This document shows, one piece after another, positions 7,581 to 15,856 of a DNA stretch of 64,000 nt (position 1 is the first letter of the stretch; every line of letters starts with the position of its first letter). Origin of the DNA: Bradyrhizobium monzae (GTDB lineage: Bacteria; Pseudomonadota; Alphaproteobacteria; Rhizobiales; Xanthobacteraceae); NCBI RefSeq assembly GCF_021458635.1, contig NZ_JAIRDQ010000001.1:372001-436000 (forward strand), read 5' to 3'. Position numbers and translations under genes: made by a program. The notes below the pieces were generated by a model that was not told the DNA's origin, did not search any database, and worked only from the letters and a program-made list of their open reading frames with translations.

Positions 7581-8477
7581 ATGATCGACTGGGATGACGT
7601 TCGCTATTTTCTTGCCGTCGCGCGCGGAGGCTCGGTGCGGGCTGCCGCCGAGCGCCTCGGGGTGAACCACGCGACCGTGCTGCGACGCATCGCCCAGCTC
7701 GAGGAACGCCTCGGGGTCCACATGTTCGAAAAGCTGCCTTCAGGCTACCGCCTGACGGCTGCGGGCGAGGAGGTCCTCGAGTTCGCGGACCAGATGGAAG
7801 CATCGTCGCACCTGCTGGAGACACGCGTCTTCGGGCGCGACCAGAGCGTGCGCGGGCTTCTGCGGGTGACGCTGGCGCCGCCCCTCGCAACCCACCTGCT
7901 CATGCCGGACTTCGCCGATTTCGCGCGTCTGCATCCGGACATCGAGATGGATATCCTGTCGTCCGGCGAGCTGGCAAACCTGACCAACCGAGAGGCCGAC
8001 GTCGCGATCCGCGTCGTCTACGACCGCAAAACCCTGCCGCTCAATCTTCACGGCATGAAGGGACCGGAGCTGTTCGGCGGCGTCTACATGTCCAGGGATC
8101 GACTAGCCGCGTGGCGTGCGGACGTGCCTGATCCCGTCCGGTGGATCGTCATCAGCATTCATGGAATTCCGGATTGGGCCAGCGAGGGTGAGGTTCGTAC
8201 CAACGGGGTTCCATTCAGGACCTCGGACGCCGGGGCGCAGATCGCTGCTGTACAGCAAGGGCTCGGGATCACGACACTGCCGTGCTTCGTCGGAGATGCC
8301 GATCCCCTGCTGGTGAGGGTGCCGGGTACCGACCTGCACATGTACGGAACGGTTTGGCTCCTCACAAAGGGGGAGACACGCAAGACCAAGCGCGTGCGGC
8401 TCTTCACGGAGTTCGTATCCCGCAGGCTCGCCGCATACGCTCCGCTTCTCGCGGGCCTGTCCATATCGCGCGGCTGA
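7581..8477 (+). CDS. LysR family transcriptional regulator
   Basis: A 298-residue LysR-type regulator. Residues 1-60 form the winged helix-turn-helix (DDVRYFLAVARGGSVRAAA, then LGVNHATVLRRIAQLEERLG), and the rest is the effector-binding domain. A frame start 15 bp upstream is possible, but MIDWDDVRYF is the usual beginning. It is divergent from the SDR and reductase pair with a 200-bp gap, the classical arrangement in which a LysR protein controls its neighbour and itself from the shared region. The inducer cannot be read. Confidence 0.88.
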   Translation: MIDWDDVRYFLAVARGGSVRAAAERLGVNHATVLRRIAQLEERLGVHMFEKLPSGYRLTAAGEEVLEFADQMEASSHLLETRVFGRDQSVRGLLRVTLAPPLATHLLMPDFADFARLHPDIEMDILSSGELANLTNREADVAIRVVYDRKTLPLNLHGMKGPELFGGVYMSRDRLAAWRADVPDPVRWIVISIHGIPDWASEGEVRTNGVPFRTSDAGAQIAAVQQGLGITTLPCFVGDADPLLVRVPGTDLHMYGTVWLLTKGETRKTKRVRLFTEFVSRRLAAYAPLLAGLSISRG

Positions 8478-8689
8478 CGTGCGGCGAGAGCCGGTGGTTA
8501 TCTGGAATCATTCGAAAGGCGAAACTCAGCAATCGCCGAATTCGTTAGCGAGCTACGAGCGGTGGCGACGTCGATGACCGCTCGCAATGACGATGTGGAA
8601 AGAGCGCGCCTCGATTTCCGATGCGCGCCCTCGGACGCAGCACGGCGTGAGCAGGTTCTGGACGCTCCGCTCGCGATGACGGCGCCGAA

Positions 8690-8908
8690 TTATTCCTGAT
8701 CGACCAGATCGTCTTCCAGGATCGCCATCTGGAACTGGAACGAGCGATCATCGTCCTCGTCGTCGACGAAGAGCACGCCGATGAACTCCTCGCCGATATA
8801 GACCTCGGCGGAGTCATCCTTCTTCGGCCGCGGCACGACGCGGATCTTGGGATTGCCGAATACGCGCTTCAAATACGCATCTAACTTTCTGACTTCTTTG
8901 ACGTCCAC
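8690..8908 (-). CDS. DUF3126 family protein
   Basis: A 72-residue acidic protein widespread in alphaproteobacteria, with the family pattern: N-terminal helix DVKEVRKLDAYLKRVFG, then strands around IRVVPRPKKDDSAEVYIGEEFIGVLF, and a very acidic patch (VDDEDDDRSF) before the closing ILEDDL. The function is not known. It stands about 120 bp beyond the cysE terminator on the same strand. The 212 bp to its left (8478-8689) hold only degraded pieces of the CATTGCGAG-type intergenic repeat. Confidence 0.85.
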   Translation of the reverse strand: MDVKEVRKLDAYLKRVFGNPKIRVVPRPKKDDSAEVYIGEEFIGVLFVDDEDDDRSFQFQMAILEDDLVDQE

Positions 8909-8997
8909 GGCAAGTCTCCGATCAAAATTGGTCGGCGGGTTTTAGGACGAGACGCTGCGAACCGCCAGCATGAATTGGCAAAGAATTTGGGGACGAA

Positions 8998-9021
8998 AAG
9001 GGCCGGAAAATCCGGCCCTTA
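8998..9021 (-). terminator. intrinsic terminator after cysE
   Basis: AAGGGCCGGA and TCCGGCCCTT form a near-perfect stem with a tiny loop; on the leftward strand it runs into TTTTC. It sits 10 bp beyond the cysE stop and separates that gene from the DUF3126 gene. Confidence 0.85.
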
Positions 9022-9031
9022 ACTGGCGAGC

Positions 9032-9856
9032 CTAAAGCCCCATCGCGTTGATCATCTGGTCCATGGTGCGCGACGGCTCGGCGCAGCCGGCCTCGCCCAC
9101 GATCTTGGCGGGCACGCCCGCGACCGTGACATTGTGCGGCACAGGCTTGACCACGACCGAGCCGGCCGCGATGCGCGCGCAATGGCCGATCTCGATGTTG
9201 CCGAGAATCTTTGCGCCGGCGCCAATCAGGACGCCATGGCGAATCTTCGGATGACGGTCCTCGTTCTCCTTGCCGGTACCGCCGAGGGTGACGCCGTGCA
9301 GGATCGAGACGTCGTCCTCGATCACCGCCGTCTCGCCGCAGACGAAGCCGGTGGCGTGGTCGAGGAAGATGCCGCGGCCGATGCGCGCGGCGGGATTGAT
9401 GTCGGTCTGGAACACCGCCGACGCACGGCTCTGGAGGTAATAGGCAAAATCCTTGCGGCCCTTCAGATAGAGCCAGTGCGCGAGGCGATGGGTCTGGATC
9501 GCATGGAAGCCCTTGAAGTAGAGCAAGGGATCGATGAAGCGCGAGGTCGCGGGATCGCGGTCGTAGACGGCGACGAGATCGGCGCGGAAGGCGTTGCCGA
9601 GATCGGGGTCGTCGCGCAGCGCCTCGTCAAAGGTCTGGCGTACGAGGTCGCCCGACAGCGCCGCATGATCGAGCCGGTCGGCGACCCGATGGATCACCGA
9701 ATCTTCCAGGCGGCTGTGATGCAGCACCGTCGAATAGATGAAGGTCGCAAGCTCGGGCTCGCGATGGACGATGTCCTCCGCCTCGCCGCGGATCCGTTCC
9801 CAGATCGGATCGAGCGTTGCGAGCTTTCCTCCCGGATTGACCTGATGCACTGCCAT
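9032..9856 (-). CDS. cysE: serine O-acetyltransferase
   Basis: Acetylates L-serine with acetyl-CoA, the first step of cysteine synthesis in the cytoplasm. The 274-residue product has the N-terminal helical domain (residues about 5-135) and then a left-handed beta-helix of hexapeptide repeats. The catalytic region reads GIFLDHATGFVCGETAVI, with the active-site Asp-His pair, followed by GVTLGGTGKENEDRHPKI, the acetyl-CoA loop of the family. The open frame runs 44 codons further upstream, but the ATG at 9856 gives the standard N-terminus. It is monocistronic with its own terminator; about 275 bp of intergenic DNA lie upstream without a recognisable operator. Confidence 0.95.
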   Translation of the reverse strand: MAVHQVNPGGKLATLDPIWERIRGEAEDIVHREPELATFIYSTVLHHSRLEDSVIHRVADRLDHAALSGDLVRQTFDEALRDDPDLGNAFRADLVAVYDRDPATSRFIDPLLYFKGFHAIQTHRLAHWLYLKGRKDFAYYLQSRASAVFQTDINPAARIGRGIFLDHATGFVCGETAVIEDDVSILHGVTLGGTGKENEDRHPKIRHGVLIGAGAKILGNIEIGHCARIAAGSVVVKPVPHNVTVAGVPAKIVGEAGCAEPSRTMDQMINAMGL

Positions 9857-10132
9857 GGGATCTGCTCTTTCGAATTGGCTCGTTTGGCTGGCTCTATAAC
9901 ACAGTCTAGGCGACAAAGTCCCGGCGGGCTTGCCTGAGAGTGAACAGTGCCTTGCCCCGCGAAAGCAACCCAACGCATTGAAACGCAACAGTTTCTCGGA
10001 ACGCCCCCAGGCGGCAAGGTCGGCTTGAAATGGTCAGAGTCTCGCCAAATTCAAGCCGGGTGGCGTCAAACTATTGGTGAATTTCGTCCCGAGCGTTATT
10101 GCGGTCATGGTCTGTTGGGGACGGGAGCGGAT

Positions 10133-11494
10133 TTGAGCATCACCACCGATAGTTTGCGCGCCCGCGCTGCCGGGTCGTTTTGGCTGCGGCTGGCGGCGGT
10201 GGCTTTGCCCCTCCTCATGATCGGGCCTGCGTTCTGGAATGGCTATCCGCTGTTGCAATGGGATACCGGCGGCTATCTGGCGCGCTGGTACGAAGGTTAT
10301 CTCGTCCCCAGCCGGTCCACCGTGTTCGGCCTCTATCTGCATTACGGCGAGAATTTCGGCTTCTGGATCAACCTCGCGCTCCAGTCGCTGTCGACGCTGT
10401 GGCTGTTGCAGCTGACGCTGCGCGTGCTGGGGCTGATGCAGACATTCCGCTTCGTCGCGATCAGCCTGCTGCTGATCCTGTCAACCGCCCTGCCCTGGCT
10501 CGCCAGCATGCTGCTCACCGACATCTTTGCGGGGCTGTCGATATTGTCGCTGTTCCTGCTGATCGTCGGCGCAAGCCGGACCTCAGCGCTCGAAAAAGTC
10601 TCGCTGTTCGGCTTCACCGCCTTTGCCGCGGCGACCCACAGCGCCACCCTCGGCGTGCTGTTCGGGCTCTGCGCCGCCGGCTGGATGATGCGGCCGTTGC
10701 TCGGGCGTCGTCTCCCGATGGCCGGACTGGTGCAGGCGAGCCTGACCATTGTCGCGGGGGGCCTGATGCTGGTGTCGGCCAACCATGCACTGTCGGGCAA
10801 ATGGGCCTGGACGCCCGGCGGCACCGGCGTCGCCTTCGGCCGCATGATGCAGGACGGCATCGTCGCGCGTTTTCTCAACGACCACTGCCCGCGCGAAAAC
10901 TTCAAGCTCTGTCCCTATCGCAACAAGCTGCCGCCGACCGCCGACGAGTTCCTGTGGGGCCACAGCATGTTCAACACGCTCGGCCGCTTTGACGGCATGA
11001 ATGACGAAATGGGCACCATCGTCGTGCAATCGCTCGCGGCCTATCCGGCCTGGCAGGTCGAGGCGGCCTTGCGCGCGATGGGGCAGCAATTGCTGCATGT
11101 CGCGACCGGCGAAGGCACCAGCGGCTGGATTCCCCATACCTACGGCATCATCGAGCACTACATCCCGGCGCAAGTGGCTGCGATGCGCGCGGCGCGGCAG
11201 CAGCAATGGGGCCTCGATTTCAGCTACATCAATTGGCTGCACGTGCCGGTCGCGCTGGCCTCGATGCTGGGACTGCTCGCGCTGCTCGGACACGCGCTCG
11301 CCCAGCGACGGTTGGACGATCTGACGCTGCTCGCCGCGACCGTGACGCTGGCCCTGCTCGGCAACGCCTTCATCTGTGGCATCATCTCAGGGCCACACGA
11401 CCGCTATGGCGCACGCATGGTGTGGGTTGCGACCTTCGTGGTGCTGATGGCGCTGTTCCGATCGATCGGCGACGACGAGTCCAAAGCGCGATGA
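10133..11494 (+). CDS. multi-pass membrane protein, GT-C glycosyltransferase-like
   Basis: A 453-residue polytopic membrane protein with about ten hydrophobic helices. Near the N-terminus, after the first helix, comes a periplasmic loop NGYPLLQWDTGGYLARWYEGY. An acidic pair or single Asp in this loop is the typical catalytic site of GT-C enzymes that use lipid-linked sugars, but the assignment here is by topology only. The start is taken as TTG at 10133 behind GGGAG; the only in-frame ATG is far upstream at 9947 and adds 62 unlikely residues. It is a single gene between cysE and a palindromic repeat. Confidence 0.6.
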   Translation: MSITTDSLRARAAGSFWLRLAAVALPLLMIGPAFWNGYPLLQWDTGGYLARWYEGYLVPSRSTVFGLYLHYGENFGFWINLALQSLSTLWLLQLTLRVLGLMQTFRFVAISLLLILSTALPWLASMLLTDIFAGLSILSLFLLIVGASRTSALEKVSLFGFTAFAAATHSATLGVLFGLCAAGWMMRPLLGRRLPMAGLVQASLTIVAGGLMLVSANHALSGKWAWTPGGTGVAFGRMMQDGIVARFLNDHCPRENFKLCPYRNKLPPTADEFLWGHSMFNTLGRFDGMNDEMGTIVVQSLAAYPAWQVEAALRAMGQQLLHVATGEGTSGWIPHTYGIIEHYIPAQVAAMRAARQQQWGLDFSYINWLHVPVALASMLGLLALLGHALAQRRLDDLTLLAATVTLALLGNAFICGIISGPHDRYGARMVWVATFVVLMALFRSIGDDESKAR

Positions 11495-11521
11495 GATGAA
11501 TCGCGCTTTGGGTTGTTGTTT

Positions 11522-11570
11522 GAGCATGATCTTTTCGGAAAACCGCTGCACACTTTTCCGGATCATGCTC
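11522..11570. repeat. dispersed palindromic repeat (GAGCATGATC type)
   Basis: GAGCATGATC and GATCATGCTC are perfect inverted arms, with inner arms CGGAAAA and TTTTCCG around a short loop. I know this element as a common intergenic palindrome in Bradyrhizobium and Rhodopseudomonas. It lies between convergent genes and may double as a transcription barrier. Confidence 0.75.
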
Positions 11571-11583
11571 CACGGACGACGCC

Positions 11584-12342
11584 TCAGCCGCGGCGTGACA
11601 GGAAATCCAGCACGCCGGTCTTGTAGACCTTGTCGCCGACCGCGCGCATGTGATCGCGGCCGGGAATATCGAGCACTTCCGAGCCGGGAATGATCGCACC
11701 GAGCGCGCTGGCCGAACCCGCAACGTCATCGGTGCTACCAACCGCGATCAGCACGGGCACGTCGATGCGCGCGGCCTCGTCCCTGGTCATGAGATCGCGC
11801 GTGCCGCGCAGGCAGGCGGCGAGCGCACGATGGTCGGAACGGGTCTGGTCTGCAAACGCACGAAACGTGCGGCCGACGGGATCGGTGACGTCGTCGAGCG
11901 AGGCCGCTTCCAGCGCCTTGGCCACGTTCTCGCCGGGGCCGGTGCCCTCGATCAGTCCGCCGATGCCGATGCCGCCGAGGATCGCCGAGCGCAGCCGCTG
12001 CGGCTCGTTCAGCCCAAGCCAGGCCGTCATCCGCCCGCCCATCGAATAGCCCATGATGTCGGCCTGCGGGATCGCGAGATGGTCCATCAGCGCGAGCACG
12101 TCGCCGGCCATGGTCGGAATCGAATATTGCGCGGGCTCATAGAGCTTGGCGCTGTCGCCATGGCCGCGATTGTCCAGCGCAATGACGCGGCGGCCGTTCT
12201 TGCGCAGCTCCGAGACCCAGGTCGGGTAGACCCAGTTCACGTTCTTGCTCGAGGCAAAGCCGTGCACCAGGATGATCGGATCGCCCTCGCCTTCGTCGAG
12301 ATAGGCAATTTCAACAGCGCCGTTGTGAAAGCTCGGCATCAT
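11584..12342 (-). CDS. alpha/beta hydrolase
   Basis: A 252-residue alpha/beta-hydrolase fold enzyme. The oxyanion motif VHGFAS (residues 26-31), the nucleophile elbow GYSMGG with Ser100, an acid region around VGSTDD and the catalytic His in GRDHM near the C-terminus make a complete triad. The substrate (ester, lactone, acyl-thioester) cannot be named. The open frame continues far upstream within the next gene, but that part is a shadow; the start is MMPSF at 12342, 32 bp after the upstream gene's stop, so the two leftward genes may be co-transcribed. Confidence 0.85.
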   Translation of the reverse strand: MMPSFHNGAVEIAYLDEGEGDPIILVHGFASSKNVNWVYPTWVSELRKNGRRVIALDNRGHGDSAKLYEPAQYSIPTMAGDVLALMDHLAIPQADIMGYSMGGRMTAWLGLNEPQRLRSAILGGIGIGGLIEGTGPGENVAKALEAASLDDVTDPVGRTFRAFADQTRSDHRALAACLRGTRDLMTRDEAARIDVPVLIAVGSTDDVAGSASALGAIIPGSEVLDIPGRDHMRAVGDKVYKTGVLDFLSRRG

Positions 12343-12374
12343 CAGTTCCGCAGTGTTGTGGGGAGAGGTTGATC

Positions 12375-13511
12375 TTAGGCCGTGACGGCCGTGTTTGCCA
12401 GAGCCGCGTCGGCTGCTGACTGCGCCTGGCGGAGCCGGCGGCGCCGCCTGCGATCGCACCAGGCTTGCGTCAGGCGCTCGGTGGTCGCCTTGATCGAGGA
12501 CAACAAGCCGAACAGCGTCAGCGCCGCGCCGAGCAGCCACAGCGTGAGATCGAACGCGCCGCCGATGAGCAGCAGCGCGCCACGGCCGAGCAGCTTCATG
12601 ATCGCGCGCGTCTTGCTGCCTTGCGCTTCCGCAAGCCGCGCCGCGCGCGCGACATCCTTGGGCCCTTCGGCGATGCGCAGCGTGTCCATCGCGCCGCGCG
12701 TGCCGGTCTTCTCGGCCACGCGCGTGACGTCCTTGCCGAGCCGGACCAGCGCACCGGCCTTCTCGACGCGGAACGCGGCCTTGATCGCGCTCACCGTCTC
12801 GCCCGGCCGCAGCACCGAGCCGGAGGCGACCGCATTCCGCAGCATCGGCGTGTCGACGACGTCGCGCGCCGACCGGCCGGCCCATGCGGCGAGACCCTCG
12901 CCGAGCCGCCCGACCTTGCGGGCGTCCTTCACCAGCGTCAGCCCGGCGCGCACCGGCGCGGCACCGCCGGCCGACACATAGGTCGCCGCCGTCACTGCGA
13001 GACCCGCGGTCGCAAGGCCGAGCACGAGGCGGTCGGTGTCCTCGCCCATCGCGAGATGCTTGCTCTCGCGAACGGCGTCCCTGACATCGCCGATCACGAA
13101 GAGATCGCCGGCCACTGTTCCCGAGAGGCTCGCGACATCGTCGGCATTCCCGGTGACGAGCCCGGTGGCGAAGCGCCTGGCGAAATGCGAGGTGGAGTTT
13201 TCGGTTTTGACGGCGTCGCTGACCCGGCTCAGGAGGTCCTCGGGCAGCGCGATGTTGCGGTCACGCGCGAGCGCGACAAAACTGTCGGCGAGATCGGCGT
13301 CGCCTGCGCCAAGCGCCGCCTCGATATTGTCCTGGATCAGGCGGTCGTTGCGCGCGAGAGCCGCATCGAGCTTGAGCTCGGACAGGGCGGCGGGATCGTC
13401 CTGGGCGGCGAGAACAGCGCCGGCCTCGCGGGCATGCGGTACTACCTGTGCGAGCACAAGGCTGCATGCAGCGATTCCGGTCAACGCTGAGCTGATTCGC
13501 AGCCACTTCAT
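12375..13511 (-). CDS. large hydrophobic/alanine-rich membrane protein of unknown function
   Basis: A 378-residue protein I cannot assign to a characterised family. It has an N-terminal signal or anchor (residues 3-24), a periplasmic Asp/Ala-rich helical region, a hydrophobic stretch near residue 165-185 (LGLATAGLAVTAATYVSAGG), and two strong membrane segments near residues 310-345 followed by an Arg-rich tail (CDRRRRRRLRQ). The topology suggests an inner-membrane protein with a large periplasmic part. Its neighbour downstream is the alpha/beta hydrolase. Confidence 0.65.
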   Translation of the reverse strand: MKWLRISSALTGIAACSLVLAQVVPHAREAGAVLAAQDDPAALSELKLDAALARNDRLIQDNIEAALGAGDADLADSFVALARDRNIALPEDLLSRVSDAVKTENSTSHFARRFATGLVTGNADDVASLSGTVAGDLFVIGDVRDAVRESKHLAMGEDTDRLVLGLATAGLAVTAATYVSAGGAAPVRAGLTLVKDARKVGRLGEGLAAWAGRSARDVVDTPMLRNAVASGSVLRPGETVSAIKAAFRVEKAGALVRLGKDVTRVAEKTGTRGAMDTLRIAEGPKDVARAARLAEAQGSKTRAIMKLLGRGALLLIGGAFDLTLWLLGAALTLFGLLSSIKATTERLTQAWCDRRRRRRLRQAQSAADAALANTAVTA

Positions 13512-13832
13512 GCCGAGAGCCTGGACCTTCCCAAAATCATTTGCCTAAGATCATTCGCGCCTGATGGTTCGTCTTTTGCCGCAATTCTACGCGTCAACAG
13601 ACATAGTATGCCAAAATTGCGACACAACGTCCCCGACGAAAGAAGGGCTTCTCTCAGGCCGCAAGATTGTGTCGAATTTGCAAGAGCAAATGAGCATGGG
13701 GCAACTGCGAACCTTTCGGTTCCGCTAGACTAGCAATCATCTGCACCCACCATTATGGTCCGCAGCGCCTCAAAGATGCCGCGTCAGTGTTTGATTGTGT
13801 CTGCCGCCATTGCCACTCCAGGATGAACTACG
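13512..13832. other. intergenic gap, divergent promoters expected
   Basis: These 321 bp separate a leftward membrane-protein gene from the rightward zinc-finger gene, so promoters for both should lie here. The base composition is more AT-rich than the genes. One hairpin, GCGAACC-TTTC-GGTTCCGC at about 13706-13724, is visible. No frame in it looks like a gene. Confidence 0.5.
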
Positions 13833-14078
13833 ATGTCCGACCATGTCGTCCCGCACTTCCATAACGATGCCGGTGTTCCCGTCATCGAGATCGGCTCGCA
13901 AGAGTTCATGTGCGTCGGCGCCAACCCTCCGTTCGATCATCCGCACGTCTTCCTCGATCTCGGCAACGACAACGAGATCATCTGCCCGTACTGCTCGACG
14001 CTGTACCGCTTCGCCGCCGACCTGAAGGCGGGCGAAGCCCGTCCGCCGGAATGCGTGCTGAAGGACAAGGTGGCCTGA
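13833..14078 (+). CDS. zinc-finger domain protein (zf-CHCC, NDUFS6-like)
   Basis: An 81-residue protein with the zf-CHCC domain, also found in the complex I accessory subunit NDUFS6. The ligand pattern is complete: Cys27 (FMCVGANPP), His in DHPHVFLDLG, and the pair Cys51-Cys54 in IICPYCSTLYRF. In bacteria it is a conserved small protein of unknown role, and zinc binding is well supported by the motif. It precedes the FAD monooxygenase gene by 19 bp, probably in one transcript. Confidence 0.88.
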   Translation: MSDHVVPHFHNDAGVPVIEIGSQEFMCVGANPPFDHPHVFLDLGNDNEIICPYCSTLYRFAADLKAGEARPPECVLKDKVA

Positions 14079-14097
14079 TCGCCCCCCTCGGTCAGGG

Positions 14098-15300
14098 GTG
14101 GCCCTCCCGCGCACGATCGTCATTGCCGGTGCCGGAATCGGAGGACTGACGGCTGCGCTTGCGCTGGCCGCCCGCGGTTTTCGCATCGTCGTGCTGGAAA
14201 AGGCCGAGCGGCTCGAGGACGTCGGCGCCGGCTTGCAACTCTCCCCCAATGCCAGCCGCGTGCTGGTCGAGCTCGGTCTGACGGAGCGGCTGAAGCTGCG
14301 TGCCGTCGTACCCGAAGCGGTCTCGATCATGAGCGCACGCGCCGGCGGCGAACTGTTGCAGATGCCGCTCGGCGAGGCCGCCGCCCATCGCGCCGGCGCC
14401 CCCTACTGGGTGGTGCATCGCGCCGACCTGCAATCCGCGCTCGCCGGCGCGGTCGCGGACCATCCCGATATCGATCTGAAGCTGGGCGCGACATTCGAGG
14501 ATGTCGCGCCCCACGCCAAGGGACTGACGGTGGTCCATCGCAGCGGGACCATCCGCCGCAGCGATCTCGCCAGCGCCCTGATCGGCGCCGACGGCATCTG
14601 GTCGACGGTGCGACAGCATCTATTTCCCGAAGTGCAGCCGCGCTTCTCCGGGCTGATCGCCTGGCGCGGCACGCTGGATGCCACGCAGCTGCCGAAGGAA
14701 TACACCGCGCGGCGGGTGCAGCTCTGGATGGGCTCGAACGCCCATCTCGTCGCCTATCCGATCGCGGGCGGCCGCCAGCTCAACGTGGTGGCGGTGCTGC
14801 CGGGCACCTGGAACAGGCCGGGCTGGAGCACGCCCGGCGATCCCTTCGAGGTGATGGATGCCTTCGCCGCACCACGCTGGCCGCCGACGGCGCGGATGAT
14901 GCTCGCCGCCGTCGACAGCTGGCGCAAATGGGCGCTGTTCGGCGTTCCCGACGGATGCCCCTGGACTGAGGGCCCGGTCGCGCTGCTCGGCGACGCCGTG
15001 CACGCGATGCTGCCGTTCGCAGCGCAAGGCGCCGGCATGGCGATCGAGGATGCGGCCGTGCTGGCCCAGCATCTGAGCGTCGAGACCGCCGAGGACGCAA
15101 GCAGCGTCGCTTCTGCTCTGAAACAATATGGCCTGATACGTCAGGCCCGGGTCAGGAAGGTGCAGCGCACCGCGCGACTGCAAGGCCGGATCTATCATCT
15201 CGGCGGCCCTGTCGCGCTCGCGCGCGATCTCGCGATCCGCGCACTCGGGCCGGACCGCATGCTGGCGCGGCAGGACTGGATCTACGGCTGGCGGCCCTAG
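14098..15300 (+). CDS. FAD-dependent aromatic monooxygenase
   Basis: A 400-residue group A flavoprotein monooxygenase of the salicylate/3-hydroxybenzoate hydroxylase type. The FAD-binding motif GAGIGGLTAALAL opens the protein, GADGIWSTVR is the second flavin/NAD(P)H motif, and LGDAVHAMLPFAAQGAG binds the flavin ribityl chain. The start is GTG at 14098, 19 bp after the zinc-finger gene. It hydroxylates an aromatic or similar ring using NAD(P)H and O2; the substrate is not identifiable, and ubiquinone-pathway hydroxylases are the nearest alternative. Its stop overlaps by 3 bp the stop of the convergent lipoprotein gene. Confidence 0.85.
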   Translation: MALPRTIVIAGAGIGGLTAALALAARGFRIVVLEKAERLEDVGAGLQLSPNASRVLVELGLTERLKLRAVVPEAVSIMSARAGGELLQMPLGEAAAHRAGAPYWVVHRADLQSALAGAVADHPDIDLKLGATFEDVAPHAKGLTVVHRSGTIRRSDLASALIGADGIWSTVRQHLFPEVQPRFSGLIAWRGTLDATQLPKEYTARRVQLWMGSNAHLVAYPIAGGRQLNVVAVLPGTWNRPGWSTPGDPFEVMDAFAAPRWPPTARMMLAAVDSWRKWALFGVPDGCPWTEGPVALLGDAVHAMLPFAAQGAGMAIEDAAVLAQHLSVETAEDASSVASALKQYGLIRQARVRKVQRTARLQGRIYHLGGPVALARDLAIRALGPDRMLARQDWIYGWRP

Positions 15301-15710
15301 CGTTTCGGCGCAGGCTTGATATCCGGCCGCTGCGGCGACGCAGAAGCCGGCGGCGGCGCACCGGGCGGCGTTTCCCGGCACCTATTGCGGCGCCAGGCGT
15401 CTTCGGCCAGTTGCGCCGAGCCACGGACCGCGACGTAATCGTTGCGGTAGGCAAGCTCGGACACGACGGCGCCGCCGGTCCCGGTCTCCGCCTTGTCCAT
15501 CAGCTTCTGCAATTCGGCGGTGCGGGCGGCGAGCGCCTTGCGCTCCCCCTCGAGCTGCTTGCAGTCGTACAATTCGTATTTGGCGGGATCGGCGAAGGCC
15601 GGAGCGATCGTCTCGCTCACGCCGGCGCAGCCGGACAGCGCGAAGCCGGCCGCGACCAGCGCGGCAACCGCGCAGCGGGCGCGCAGGGAAGAGGAAAGCG
15701 AAGCAGGCAT
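15297..15710 (-). CDS. small lipoprotein of unknown function
   Basis: A 137-residue predicted lipoprotein: the signal peptide ends in the lipobox LSGC with Cys28 as the lipidation site. The mature part has a helical region (LYDCKQLEGERKALAARTAELQKLMDKAE) of coiled-coil character, a second and third cysteine, and a Pro-rich tail. Such proteins are common in Bradyrhizobium and not characterised. The gene ends inside the last codon of the convergent monooxygenase. Confidence 0.7.
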   Translation of the reverse strand: MPASLSSSLRARCAVAALVAAGFALSGCAGVSETIAPAFADPAKYELYDCKQLEGERKALAARTAELQKLMDKAETGTGGAVVSELAYRNDYVAVRGSAQLAEDAWRRNRCRETPPGAPPPASASPQRPDIKPAPKR

Positions 15711-15856
15711 GGCCGGAAAAATAGTCCCCGTGAATTGAGAATGCCTAAAGCAGGGCCAGATGTCCGGATTGAGGCTTTGCCTTGTGCCGCCGGCTCGCTT
15801 AAGGAAGAACCGCCTGTCCAGCGCATGAGCGCCAATTCCAGACCGCTGGGCAGGAC